A program made the position numbers and the translations under genes. From Mikania micrantha (taxonomy: Eukaryota; Streptophyta; Magnoliopsida; Asterales; Asteraceae), in assembly GCA_009363875.1 (NCBI GenBank), contig CM018698.1, positions 54,342,067 through 54,406,066 of the forward strand: 64,000 bases of DNA. The letters are read 5' to 3'. The notes under the pieces were generated by a model. That model had not been told where the DNA came from and searched no databases. It worked only from the letters and a program-made list of their open reading frames with translations. Shown here one piece after another: positions 22,819 through 35,362 of the stretch; position 1 is the stretch's first letter; the number at the start of each line of letters is the position of its first letter.

Positions 22819-24412
22819 AAATAGTATGAATAATATAGTTAAAAAACGTGATACTTTTTAGTGTTTCAGTGGTGTTTGGAGGAGATAACGGTGATTTATT
22901 TGTTCTCTTAAAAAATCGATGCTTGTTTAGATATTTTATATTTTTTTTTATTTCAGCCAATTGGTTACCGGTGAGAAGGATTTTGTGAGTAATTTTTTCT
23001 ATTATTTTCGTAACATATTTTTATGGATTTTATATGATTTTATTTTTTAATAAAAAATTAGTATAGAGTTCGTGATGCAACCAAATTGAATAGTATAAAT
23101 ATATAGGGCAAGGTATAAAAAATAATCCTCATCTTTTGCTACAACTACATAACCCATTTCAACCAATCATAAACTTACACATAAGCATTTCATTAAAATA
23201 TTAAAAAGGGCATCATAGTCATTTTACCCCTTATAAGTTTTCCCCCCTCTTTTTTAAACATTAATAACTTTTTTATAATATATTATTTTTTTAAAAAAAT
23301 TGCACCATTATATTCGTCTCATTTTTCTCTTTAATTCCGTTATAGTCTCGACTAATTTTTTTTACTTTTTTTAAATGACCTATATTTACATCATTGTAAC
23401 GAGCTTAAATATAACAAATTTATTTGAAATTTTTTTAAAAATGATAAATTACAGTGATGTAATTTACATTGACGTAATTTATCGTGATGTAATTTACATT
23501 GACGTCAAATTCGGTTTCGGTTTTTTCGGTGAATTTGGTTTAAATTACAGTGATGTAATTTACATTGATAACAAATTAGTTTAAAATTTTTTCGAACAAT
23601 GATAAATTACATCACTATAATTATCATTGTGAGAGAAAAAATCAAAATAATGTGTTCTATTACATCACTGTAATTTATCATTGTAATTATCATTGTTAGA
23701 GAAAAAAAAATAAAATAATGTATTACGTCACCGTTAATTATGTCATTGTAAATTACTTCATTTTGTTTTACATTACTTCATTTTTTGTTACATTACTGTA
23801 ATTTACTATTGTTGGAAAAAATTTCTAATTAATTTGCTATCTTTAAACTCGTTACAATAATGTAAATACATGACATCAAAAAAAAAACTAGTCGAGACTA
23901 TAACGAAATTAAAGAGAAAAATGAGACGAGTATAATGGTGCAATTTTTTTAAAAAAAATAATATAGTATAAAAAATTTATGAATGTTTAAAAAAAAAGGG
24001 GTAAACTTTACTTAAATAACAAATGTCTTAAATGCCCTTTATATTAAAAAAAGGAATCTGACACGTGTCACGATCCTATACACTTATCTTTTTAAAGTAA
24101 CCATTGGATGATGGTTATGTAGTTGTAACAAAAGATAAGTGTTATCAAAAATTCCATCCCCTAAATATATATATATATATATATATATATTATTAAATAG
24201 TATGAATACTATGGTTAAAAAACGTGGTACTTTCTAGGGTTTCAGCGAGGTTTGGAGGAGATAATGATGATTTAATAAGAAAATAGTATATAGTTCGTGA
24301 TGAAAGATTTGATTTTGCTATGTAACTTATGTTTCTACAAATTATATATAATACACATTATTAGGATTGTATTTTGATAACCCGCAGCAACGCGCAGCGG
24401 GGAAAAACCTAG
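22422..24412 (+). mobile_element. Probable non-autonomous Helitron
   Basis: The left end TCTATACTATATGTAACATA and following 'aaagg' resemble common plant Helitron 5' ends. The right end has a GC hairpin CCCGC-11 nt-GCGGG (24381-24401), then seven bases and CTAG followed by T, matching the Helitron 3' CTRR|T rule. It has no Rep/helicase ORF. The interior contains a direct repeat of a ~340-bp AT-rich segment ('ttattaaatagtatgaata...aaaaaacgtg' near 22814 and 24190), now split by a foldback element. The base before the 5' TC is G rather than the expected A, which lowers confidence. Confidence 0.55.
23106..24162. mobile_element. Foldback element with ~300-bp inverted arms (Mutator-like)
   Basis: The arms at about 23106-23412 and 23840-24162 are inverted copies of each other. 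For example, 'cttttgctacaactacataac' on the left has its complement near 24115-24140, and the block around 'ttgcaccattatattcgtctc' has its complement near 23915-23945. Nine-base duplications AAATATATA flank it (23097-23105, 24163-24171). This suits Mutator-like elements, though the duplicated sequence is low-complexity. The centre holds repeated 'gtgatgtaatttacattgacg' words that generate a spurious DVIYIDVIY ORF. No transposase is present. Confidence 0.75.
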
Positions 24413-24657
24413 TTGATATTAATTCATATAACCAATTTACCTATAACTAAAAATCGGTTTCAATTGGGGTTTAAGCCAATTGCTTAACCTAGGTTATTGG
24501 TGTTCATCGTAGCTATAATATAAAAAAAATGGTTGAAATACATGTTAATTTGTACAAACAAATAGAAAACTTGAAAGGGGTCGATGGGACATAGGGATGC
24601 AATGGAGTTAAGAGTTGTTTGATGTTTTGTTAAGGTGGCAATTCAGATATATTTTAC

Positions 24658-24661
<4 letters not shown>

Positions 24662-24717
<56 letters not shown>
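24662..24717. repeat. TA dinucleotide microsatellite
   Basis: An uninterrupted TA run of about 28 units; the ORF over it (YIYIYIY) is an artefact. Confidence 0.95.
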
Positions 24718-24720
<3 letters not shown>

Positions 24721-24804
24721 CGTCAAATCAGTCTTATTATATATGTATATTTTTTAAGGGTTGTGTTATTCTTACACTACAAAATTTAAAAATACACCCT
24801 CTGT

Positions 24805-25000
24805 ATGGGCCGTACTGGTTAGTACGACCCGTTTCATTACTCGGACAGACATTCCTCTGACATTCTAGGACAATGATTGAAAACAAGACGGCTCGTACAG
24901 ACCTGTACAGCCCGTCTTGCTTTTTCCTCCTGACAATGCTGACATTCTAGGACAATGATTGGAATAAGACGGCCCGTATGTACGGGCCGTATTGAGAAAC
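24805..25000. repeat. GC-palindrome words of the ACGGGCCGT family
   Basis: Within AT-rich DNA the words 'gggccgtactgg', 'gtacgacccg' and 'gacggctcgtac' recur. At 24969-24990 there is a perfect inverted repeat, ACGGCCCGTA-TG-TACGGGCCGT. The sentence 'gacattctaggacaatgattg' occurs twice (near 24859 and 24940). A similar layout recurs at 43826-44015. Confidence 0.7.
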
Positions 25001-25086
25001 TTTGAAATCTCTATATAATCGTCCATTGTTTCAAACGAACGTATTGTATTTCAAACATTTCTAATATTAAATTCAAATTTCTAACA

Positions 25087-25700
25087 ATGTTGTTTTGGGA
25101 TGGGAGTTTTTTCAACGATTACGTGTCAGATTTGAATGAAGAGTCTTCTGTTGAGTATTCTTACGGCCCGATAGATCTGAATGTTGAAACTCATGCTGAT
25201 ATCGGTTTCGAAAGTCAAGCATTATATGCGCAATAAATCGATTATGGGTTCGTGTATTCTGACAATAAACAAAGTACCCGGAAACGACTTACAAAAAAAA
25301 AACCAGCCGATTCATGCATGGATTGGAAAACAAACAAGGTACACCTAACTGAAGCATATATGTTTATGATTGTATATAATGATTATTAGTTACGATATTT
25401 ATTATTTTTATATTTCAGGAATTTATGTCCGAAAAAAGCTTTGATAGGTTGGGTGAAAAGTAGATCACTAGACAACGGTTACATTGTAGTCAAAACGTCG
25501 TATCCGTAGACGTAGTTCATATAGGCGTCCATTTCATTAATGTTACATTACAAGGAGATTATCCAACACCAACGGTAAATCCCATATGGAAAAGTTACCG
25601 AAATGATGCCGCATCTGACTGGGAGTTCATATGTCATGACAGACTCCAAATTCGAATAATTATAGATACAATGAAGCTGGCTGATTATGTATATGTGTAA
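25087..25700 (+). pseudogene. Unrecognised two-exon gene remnant with two in-frame stops
   Basis: A TATA-like 'ctatataatc' near 25012 precedes an ATG at 25087. Exon 1 (25087-25338) reads MLFWDGSFFNDYVSDLNEES and onward, with a TAA at 25234-25236. It continues in the same frame through a lysine-rich stretch to a donor AAG|GTACAC. An 80-bp intron ends TATTTCAG at 25418. Exon 2 (25419-25700) stays in phase, with one TAG at 25461-25463, and ends at TAA 25698-25700 after a segment containing SDWEFICHDRLQ. Preserved phase across a canonical intron makes a decayed real gene or a transposon-borne gene likely. I do not recognise the family. Confidence 0.5.
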
Positions 25701-25789
25701 ATACAAAAAATATTTTAAATGTAATAAAATAGAGTTATTTGGTCTATTTAAAAAAATTAAAATTTAAATAGTACGGTCCGTACTATTTA

Positions 25790-26009
25790 TCGAATATATA
25801 CCATCTTTTCTTTCACTTTTTAAACTTACCACACACAAACACACAAAGTTTCTCTCGTACAATTCTATACACCCTGTCTTAATGTTCGCCTTTTCGACAC
25901 CAGGTATGTGATTATCTTCGTAGATCATTAAAATAGGTGTATTATTTGTTAAATAACGATCTAAGATCGTCTTTTTTCAGATTTAGGGTTTCGAACGAAG
26001 AACAAGACA
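25790..26009 (+). promoter_or_regulatory. Possible promoter and spliced leader
   Basis: 'cgaatatataccatc' (about 25788) looks like a TATA element. It is followed by a CA/CT-rich leader, a donor 'ccag|gtatgtg' near 25903 and an acceptor 'cttttttcag' ending at 25980. Downstream the + strand is occupied by a GC-rich tandem repeat and then the LTR element, so any transcript would now be disrupted. Confidence 0.35.
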
Positions 26010-26019
26010 TGTCGTATTG

Positions 26020-26397
26020 GTCAGTACGACCCGTTTTGTTGGTCTATCTTTGAACCAGAATAAGAAAAGTACAGACCGTCTTGGGCAGTACCGGCCGTGC
26101 TGTTATAAATAGGAAGAAGATGACTTGGTTTGAGTGTATTGAGTGAGACGGGCCGTCTTGGGCAGTACAGTCTGTATACTGAAACGACCTGGTTTGGGTG
26201 AGACAACTCGTCTTGGACAGTACGGTCCGTATACTGAAACGACATGGTTTTGACTTGGTTTAGTTGAGACGGCTCGTCTTGGGCAGTACAGGCCGTATAC
26301 TGAAACGACCTTGTTTTGGCCTGGTTTGGGTAAGATGGGCCGTCTTGGCCAGTACGGCTCGTATACTTAGACGGCTTGGTTTGGGTGAGACGGGCAA
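26020..26397. repeat. GC-rich minisatellite, ~65-80-bp units, interrupted by the LTR element
   Basis: Units have the form 'gagacgggccgtcttgggcag', then 'tacaggccgtatactgaaac', then 'gacctggtttggg'. At least four consecutive variants lie between about 26134 and 26397, with looser copies from 26020. The pattern resumes right after the LTR insertion ('gtacgggccgtcttgat' at 42131), showing that the LTR element landed inside the array. ORFs on either strand are repeat artefacts. Confidence 0.75.
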
Positions 26398-26402
26398 GCT
26401 CA

Positions 26403-29400
26403 TGTCACACCCTGACCGACGGCGAAATACGTCGAGGCGCGAGTTCGACTGTTCATTAGCACATGGTGCTATTATAATGTCTGAATATTTAAAGCATCAA
26501 ATTTCATAAACAAATACAACATTCATTGAATCCAATAATCATTACATGAATTGAATACATAACAGTTACATTTTCAATGCTAAAACATTGATTACAATTT
26601 AACTAAGTCACTAATTATTATCCTATGTCTTCATCATGTTTCCTTATCATGTTACACATGTAAGTTTAAATAATATATATAAAAAGGATGCAAACAATAG
26701 CCTAACTAAAATATGTATCATAAGCATAGCATGAATACAAGTTTGAATAAATAGAATGAATGAATGAATAACAATAGCTTGTGTCCAAACAAGTATCCAT
26801 ACAAACTGTTAATTTAAGTATTGTCAAACTATAAATTAACATTTGTATTTCAACAAGTTTGCTAGGTTTACTTTTCACCTTTTTCACACAATGACAAAAG
26901 CCATTGTGAAAATAGTATCTAACACATCTTAGGCTACTAAGTACTAGTTTGCTTGACTGGAAACACACATAGAATCACACATATAATCAACACATTGTAT
27001 AAGCTTAGCATCTAACACATAAAGTTAACTAGGTCTAAGGCTTGCATCATATATTGAATGAATAATAGAATGCATAAAGTTTTGAATAGGACATGTGTAA
27101 CATCCCAAAAACAAAATGTAAAAGGGAGTGTGAAGAAACTCACTTGATTGATTTGCTAAATCCAAAGTCTTTCAATGAACTGTGGAAGGAATGGATGTAG
27201 CACGTGTCAACCTAAAGCTATAGAAATAAACTTAATAAGTTAAGCATCCCTAAAGTTCAAGTTTTCGTGTACTAAATCTATGGCATCTAACGGTAGCCCT
27301 ATTAAGTGAATCTAAGTTTGAGTGGATAGCTTGGAATATTTATTAAATAAATATTCTAACAATATTGATAAATAAATAACATAGAATATCAGCTATTCTT
27401 TTAGTTAACTATTTATCAATATTGTTATTTGCATGAACATACTAGAATGATAATTTGATAGTATTTATAAATATTCCCATAAGTTTGTATAATCAATAAA
27501 ATAAAATATTAAATATTTTATTTATTTAATATTTGTATTGAAAACTCTAGAAATAATGCTTGGCTAGATTTTAATTGTTAGAATTTGTTGTCTTAAAATT
27601 AAGAATTTGCATATTTGTATAAGGTTACTTATCTTAAAAATTTTATGTAACCATTTAGAATAGTTAAACAAAATTTTATGTTTATAATTCTTTTCGTGAT
27701 TTTTAACCATCTTATAAAGATTTTTATATATACAGAATGATTACTTTGAATATTTATTATAAAGGAAATTTTATTAAATTAATCCATCGTTTCTGTATAA
27801 AACTATAAATGTTAATTGTTTTAAACAAAATATTAGATTTTAATCAAATAGAATAACTGCTATTAATTTAAATTATATAAATGATTTTTTTCATTATTAT
27901 TATTATTATTATTATTTTATTATTAAAATATAAAAAGTATTTCCTTTCAACAATATTTTTCATAAATAATTATATACTCTTTAAATTTATTTGAAATACT
28001 AAAATGTGTTTTTGTAATATTATAATATTTATAGACAATTCATATGATTTAACTTATTTAATATTTTGTCTTTATGATTGAAAACTACTTTTGAAATGGA
28101 AAATAACTATACTATTTTAAATAAAATAGATTTAACAGATTAGATTACTAAAAATGAATTGTAGGAATTTTTTGTTATTTTTATAAATTTTTTTAAAACA
28201 ATGGGTGAAAAGAGGTAAAAACCAAAAAAAAACTGGTTTGGTCGCTACTCTCGGGTTTCGAGCCCGGATCTCCCAAGCCACACACGGGTGTCTTACCGTT
28301 TGATCTGGCTTGGGATTCGCTGATGGAAATGGTTCCCGGCTATTTTTATACGCAACCGGAATAAATCCCCAAATCTAGTAGAAACCCTAATTTCCTTTTT
28401 GTTCGAATTCGTCCGATACAAAGATTGTAAGCCCCCGAAACGATAGGGCTTTTGATCCCTGGTGAATAAAGAGTATTTTGATTCATTTTATTACCTGATT
28501 AATGTTCGAATGAATGGAGATCAAGTCGAGCTGTGTTGTTTGGATGTTCTTGAACTCAGATTGCACTCAGAAATGTTTGTAGGTGTGTTCTTTGTTCACA
28601 AACTTGTTCGTGATGCGCAAAAGGAGATTTTTCGTGCATTCAATTTTGTTTTTATACTGTTTTGAACATATTTTGATTCTCGTTAATGGCTTGGTATTTT
28701 TGGTAACCAATTACGCGTGAATTGTGATTAGATACGTAAATTATTGATTCAGAGTGATTGGCGCCCTTGTTTACTTGCCTAAATCGCTAAAGATTGAGCT
28801 GGTAACCCTCTAGATCGAGCTGTCACTCGATCGGGTCGCATTTTGGTCGTGGGTCGACCCGGGAGGCTGATTGGGCAAGGGAGAGTAGGTGGGTTTTGAA
28901 TTTTGACAATTCCAGCCCTTCTAGTTTAAGATATGTTTCCCTTTTTATTTTAATTTTTCTTCACACACATCTTAAGTTTTCATGATGTGCAGTTTGAATC
29001 CTCTAGTTTCTCAAGTTTATTATTTTATGTTGATAAGTTTATAAAGTGTGTTATTGTATATTTTTAACTTCTTTGATTTGTTTTTTTACTCTAAAATAAA
29101 AGTTTATAAATAAAAAGTTTTAAAATTTTGTATTATTACAAATTTGTTTTATAAAATTTTATTCTAACTTTATTCAAATATTGTTGTGCACATATAATGA
29201 ATATAGATGTACAAAATAATTTATTTAAACCTTATAAAAATAATTAAAGATTACAAAGATGATTTAGAGAGTTATCATGCATATTTTATGTAAATATACA
29301 TGCATTCGTAATAAATCTTATCACCTAGAATTTATTATTATCATCATTTAAATAAAGACATGTCTTATAATAATTATAGTTTATGATATATATATATATA

Positions 29401-29421
29401 TACACATCTATAAATCTGTAG
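26403..29421 (-). repeat. Left LTR (3' LTR) of the LARD element
   Basis: It is colinear with 38891-42020, with few differences visible by eye. One is a loss of about 56 bases near 26662 that removes the 'agttggtgagttcacacac' segment kept at 39180-39200. Similarity to the right LTR stops at 'ctataaatctgtag' (29421), about 104 bases short of the right LTR's outer end. Confidence 0.8.
28251..28314 (-). ncRNA. tRNA-like (pol III box) segment in the left LTR
   Basis: On the minus strand, 'ccagatcaaacggtaagaca' resembles an A box. It is followed about 30 bases later by 'gggctcgaaacccg', close to the B-box GGTTCRANNCC. The same segment lies in the right LTR at 40794-40855. No full cloverleaf or CCA-ready acceptor stem is apparent, so this is a tRNA-derived relic or mimic and not a tRNA gene. 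Confidence 0.35.
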
Positions 29422-29978
29422 ACGTTTGAATATTTGTCAAATCTCTAGAAATCATATGAGTTTAGGGATATTAAGAATTGCAATCTTGAAATTGAATCTC
29501 ATAGTTATATGGATTTCTAAATGATTGATTTTGAATATACGAATGATGTAAAATACACTAGTAGGTGATATTATATGGTTGTGATAATTGCTTATCATTG
29601 ACCTTTGCTATAATATCATTGAATCCTTGAGTCATTGTTTGAACAAACGAATATAGAATAATTCATTTAAGAATCCTTAACATAATTCATGTGATTTTGA
29701 TATCTATGATTTGACCTGGTGTAAGAATACACACCAAGATTAGTAATTGTGTAACAATCTGTTTGACTAGCATAGTTTTCTCTAAACTATAGATTGAATT
29801 GACTACTCTAGCCCTTGATCAAGCTTTTGGTCCTACTACCTAGTGGCGGATCCAGGAATTTATTTTAGTGGGTTCACTATTTTAAGACGTCTCAATTAGA
29901 TAAAACGGGGTAAAAAAAATATCCGGTCAGATAATTTAAATACGATAGTAGTTACAAATTTAGAAAAAGAAAACAAAC

Positions 29979-32900
29979 CTATAATTGCTCCCTTCGTGGT
30001 TTCATCTTTTGAAAACGTTGCATCACATCTTCAACTGAAACTTGTTGTAAGAACCCTCTTTCAATATAAGAAATGCAAGCATCATTTAAGTAGCCATCAC
30101 TCATCCTATTACGCAAATCCGTCTTCAAATGTTTCATAGATGAAAAACATCGTTCAACACTTGCTGTTGCAACGGGTAAAACTACTGATAAATTTATTAA
30201 ATGATAAACCAACGGGTAAGTAATATGATTTCTTGTTTCCACCATACATTTGGCAAGATCACTTACCCCATTCAAGTTGGCAAACCGCTTATCATTTTTC
30301 ACATTAGAAATGTAGTGGCCGAGTTCATGTATAAACTTGTCTTTTTTAGCATCATCAAAATCATACGGATACATATCGGCTAACTTTAGCAAGTTAAGAT
30401 CATTAAATGCACTAAAATTACCATATGGGCTCAAAGAACTCATACAAGTAAGCGAATCAGTGGTTACCTCGTTAAAACGGTTGCCAAACTCTTGAATTTG
30501 CATATCAAGAACCGTGTTGAAATTGTTAACCATATAATGGTGATGATTGGTGATGTTAGTCTTCCTTCTTCGATATTTTGGGTCAACATGTCACACCTCA
30601 ACCGAGGGTGGAATAACGTCGGCGCCAACGGGATCTGTTCAAAAGCTCATGATCGACTATTAAAGTTTAATATTTATTACATTCCAAATTAAGTGTCATA
30701 CAAGTAGTTCAAAGACGTAACATAAACAAGCTCGTAGTTCATAGTTCAAAGTTTATTCTAAGTCCAAAAGCCTACATGATCCTCATAGCTTCACTAGTTT
30801 GTACCTGAAACATGTTTAGATTCAAAGGTCAATTATAAATAGTTGGTGAGAAACATAGGTTTTGACACCAAAAGTTAACAGTTCAAAAAGATAAGCTTTG
30901 CAATTCATATGTAACATAGTGATATAAGGCAATATGTGGAAACATACACATGTAACTATTGCAGATCAACCCTTAGTTAACCTAGTTAGGCATAGTATTC
31001 CATACTACCCTCAAAATAGTTAAGTACTGTGTGATCACCGGCTGGGTGGAGTGGTCAATTCAACAGATCTATTATCACAACAGTATGGCTTTCACAAGTT
31101 AATGATCAATGCACAAGTTAAGTATAGTTAAGATGGTAGTTTGGGACATATGGCTCAAATCCACATAGATACAAGTTTGAATTGCTAGAAAATAGTTCAA
31201 AGTTAAACATGTTCCAGCCCCGATGATTTTATAAGCAAAAACAAAAGAAAAGGGGGCTATGTAACTCACCTTGCAAACTGAGTTGGAAACAGAAATCGGG
31301 ATGTTGTCCAAACTGGTACCGTATTAGGCACCTACAACATTATAGATTTCTTTTGAGTTATTGTACTTAACGTGGTTCGTGTTGCCGTATATTGTTGTCG
31401 TACTTTTTGTATATTTGGTTAATTTAAGTTTCGGAATTTCTTAAAATAATTATGCTTTGAACTTATATTTACGTATTTGTTATAATACTTTGAAAATACT
31501 AAGTGTCGGGTTTTTAGAAAATTTTGACATTATAACGACGTATTTTTGGAATATTACCATTTTGTTTAATACGCCAATACTTACTAATTATTTCAATATA
31601 TATAAACATATTTACATATATCACATCTTTCAAGTGTGTGTATGTCATATATACACTTTTATACATGTGAAAATAATTAATATATATGTAGAAATGTTAA
31701 AGTTTATAAAACTGTTTTTAGACAGATTATGTATGGCTTGTTCGGATGGACTTTAAAAATAGCAATCGTTGCAATAAAATTATGTAACTTTACAGACCAT
31801 TATTTTAAGGTGTTTTGAACAACTTTCATTTAGAAAACCTTTCGTGATTTTGCTTGAAAATGGGTCAAAACAGTCACACAAATATAAGTCTTTAAAGTTT
31901 CTGTTTTGACAGATTTAGTCCAGTGAGTTCGGATTCATTTTTTACATAGTAAACCTTTGAGTTAGATTATGAAACTCTCCAGTATATCATGTTAACATAT
32001 TATGAACAACTTTCATTTAGAAAAGTTTTTATGATTCGGATCTTAAGTAAGTCAAAACAGCTGCACAAGTCAGGGGTACAAATCTGCGTACTGATTTTGT
32101 GAAGGCTGTTTGGAGCATCATTTGGTCGAGTTAGAAGCTGATAAAGTAGTGCATGGAAATCTAACACAATGAACTTAGTCTTGGATTGTGAGTTTGTTCA
32201 TTTTGGAGCTGTCATTTCTAATTTATAACTTGTTGAAGTTGTGTTAAACTTTCTGCCAGAATTTCAGAAATGTATGTTTTCATATACTCAAAATAAATTG
32301 ATCATCCATATACATATGCATGCAATAATCAATTATTTTAAGATAATCATACATATACATATATACATATATATATATATATATGTATATACTTGCATGG
32401 ATCCATCATAGATAATAATGCATACATACATATACATACATATATATAGTATGACATACACACACACTTTCACACACACACACACACACACATCTAAATT
32501 TATTTTTATTCTTTTTAAAAAACATATTCTTGGATTCATTTCTTTAAAGTTTGGTGAAGAAAACAAATGAAGATAGATGTTATACCTTAGTGATGAAGAT
32601 CAAAGAAGTAAAGTGTGTTTGTTCTTTCACCAAATCTTCTCAAGAACACCAATAATCACCAAGAACTTGACGAAAAAGAAGGAGAAGATACTTGAAGGTT
32701 TGAAAATGGTGGAAAGTTGGGTGGTGGTGATGGTGTACGTAGGAGAGAGGAGGGAGGAAGAAGAAATGGATGGAGTGTAGAGATTGTACAAATGATGTCC
32801 ATGAAATTTTCAAGATTTTATAAATGATTCTTACAAATCTTCATAGATTTTACTCATGCCATGTGTTGACATGTGTACACACTTGTCATAGTGTGGTAAT

Positions 32901-35130
32901 TTATGGATGATAACTGGTATAAATTGGGTATTATGGTGGTTAAATCTTGTACCAACTAATTATTTTATAACCGATTTTTAGCCGAAAAATTAGTAAATAT
33001 TAAAACCTACTAAAATAATCAACTTTTACTTCATAACAGTTATCTTAGATGATATTTGGTTCATTGTGTTAGTTTTAACCGGGTAAAACACAGATATAGT
33101 CTGTTATATGTAAAATTGTCGGTTAAAATTCTAATTAACTGTTTTTCTTCATTATTTCGAGTTTTTCACTTTTGATATCATTTTAAGCTAAAACAAACAC
33201 CTTGGTTAAATTCATTAACCGAGTTGTTATCAATGTTCGTTTCAGCTAGTTTACCGCAAAGTAAAATTTATAAAATGTAAAATTATTCATTTTAAAAGAA
33301 ATACACTTTGCTAGATTTGAAATATTTTTTTAAATTATTAAATGTATGACAGTATAGTCGTAGTCAACTTTAAATATATTAACGATGTTAAGTCAAACCT
33401 TAAAGTTGACGGATGTCACACAACATACTCTTCTCCCATGTTAACAACTTCAATCTCATGTTCGTCACAAAATGAGGTTACATCTTTCATAAGTGAGTCA
33501 AAACCTTCAAGTTGATACGCTTGTAATTTTTCTTTAGTTGACCAAATTAGTCCGACAACATTCAATATGTCTTGATATTTCCTTTAAAGAGCGTCAGACA
33601 AATGGTTGGTAACTCCCAAGATGTGCTTCATCAAATGTAAATAAAATACAAAATTAGAAGTTTTCATATATATTTGAAGTCCATTTGCTTGACTTTGGTG
33701 AGCACCATCAACAGCAGAAGTTTCTATATATTCTAGTACATCAATCACAACAGGATATAAAGCTTTCAAGCTGAGAAGTGTTTTTTCATGGGAACTCCAG
33801 CGTGTATCTCCAGCTCTTGCAAGCGATTGTTCTTGATTCTTTCCACGCCCAGTCTCAAGTTTTGTATCCAATTCTAATCTAGCTCTTTGCCTTTCTTTCA
33901 TCAAATCTACTCGTTTGCAAGATACAGTAACAACATTTGTTAAATCTGACATTTCTCTAAAAAATTTAAAGATTTCATGATGTTTAGATGCAAGAGCCAC
34001 CACAACAAGTTGAAGTTGATGAGCAAAACAATGAACAAAGTATGTTGAAGAATTTTCTTTCAAAATCAAAGCCTTTAAACCATTAAACTCACCAGACATG
34101 TTACTTGCACCATCATATCCTTGACCTCTAATTCTATCCCAACTCAAACCGTAATGTGCAAATAATTCATCAATTGCAGATTTAAGTGATATTGCGGTCG
34201 TTTCCATAACATGAACAAGACCAATAAATCGCTCCTTCACAAATCCTATTTTATCAACAAATCTTAAAACTACAACCATCTGTTCTTTCTTAGAGATATC
34301 TCTCGATTCGTCTACTAATATGGAAAAAAACATCATCACCAAGTTCTTCAAATATCTTCTTTAATACCTCCTCCGCAAAACAATTACAGATTTCTTTTTG
34401 GATTGATGGAGCTATCATTTGGCTATTTCCTGGAGCATTATTTAATATAACATTACCAATTTCTTCATTTATTTCTCCCATCAATTTTAAAAACTCAATG
34501 AAATGTCCTCTGTAAACAGATTTATTAGACTCGTCATGACTACGAAAAGGTAACCCTCCATTCAACAATCATCTAACAAGTTTAACAGAAATGCCTAATC
34601 GAATTCTATATTCTTTTTTTTTTTCAGTTTGTCAAAAGTCATATGTATCGATTGAGCTTCTCTAAGCAAGTCTGTCCCTTTTTTAAGTGCTTTGTTGTGA
34701 AAACTATTGCAATCACCAACATGGACATCAAATCTTTTGACTTTGTTCCAACATCGAACCCCTCACACCCAAATGCATCATTTTGTCCACTTTCCTTAAA
34801 CAAGTAACAATACAAGCAATACACTTTATCTGCTTTAGCACTATATTCAAGCCAATTCCCATGTTGTTGTGTGTACCATTTCGGATTAAATTTTCTAAAT
34901 TTGTTTGTGTATAATGTTTGTGGATAAACACTCATTGTTGGTTGATATGGACCTTTAAGAAAATAAGCTCTTCTAATTTCATCCTTTTGACTAGGGTGAT
35001 AAGATGAAATTGGTTTCCTTTCGAAAGGATCCCACGAAAGATCATTCAAATCAATTTTTAATCCTTTGTTGCTTGAAGATGATGATTCAACATTTGTTCC
35101 AACTCTTTTGAAAAATCTATCAAGACTCAT
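29979..35130 (-). pseudogene. hAT transposase (TTF zinc finger, DUF4371, dimerisation domain), broken
   Basis: Read from 35130 leftward. MSLDRFFKRVG begins a TTF-type N-terminal zinc-finger region (KVYCLYCYLFKE). DUF4371-like catalytic sequence follows at 34351-33584, with SILVDESRDIS, GQGYDGASNMSG, FVHCFAHQLQL and DTRWSSH. The C-terminal hAT dimerisation domain is at 30533-29979 (LSVVLPVATASVERCFSSMK). Lesions: a frameshift near 34735-34745, another near 34325, a TAA just after SDAL at about 33581-33583, and the solo LTR at 30589-33420. Sequence on both sides of that LTR joins in frame (GEEYVDPKYRRR), so the LTR arrived in a coding exon. The intact length would be about 770 residues, usual for this family. 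Confidence 0.9.
30589..33420 (-). mobile_element. Solo LTR (2.8 kb) inside the hAT transposase
   Basis: It starts TGTCACACCTC and ends GGATGTCACA, flanked by CAACA duplications (30584-30588, 33421-33425). Its left terminus and the 'gttggtgagaaacatagg' and 'ccagccccgatgattttata' motifs place it in the same LTR lineage as 6456-10920 and 38891-42125. It has no internal coding region. Microsatellites (TA, CA) occur near 32340-32490. Confidence 0.85.
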
Positions 35131-35362
35131 AATACCTAATCAAGTTTCTCAAAATACCTAAACAAATCAACAGTAATTTCACAAAATACCTAAAAGAATC
35201 AACACTAATTTCACAAAATAACCAAGCAAAACAACACTAATTTCACAAAATACCTAAACAAATCAATAGTTCAAATTTAATACTAATTTCACAGAATTAG
35301 ATACCTTTTTTTGGTTCGGTCGCACTCCTTGAGAAGCCGAGCGCCGCAGGGAGAAGCAGCAG

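Noticed and set aside
23375..23584. 69-codon ORF with a DVIYIDVIY repeat
   Set aside because: It is an artefact of tandem words in the centre of the foldback element.
24615..24860. 81-codon ORF
   Set aside because: Most of it is translated TA microsatellite.
26264..26509. 81-codon + ORF over the GC-rich minisatellite
   Set aside because: It runs from the minisatellite across the LTR junction at 26403, so it cannot be a conserved gene.
28251..28314. Functional tRNA gene on the minus strand
   Set aside because: Only A- and B-box-like stretches are present. No complete acceptor stem or cloverleaf could be drawn by eye.
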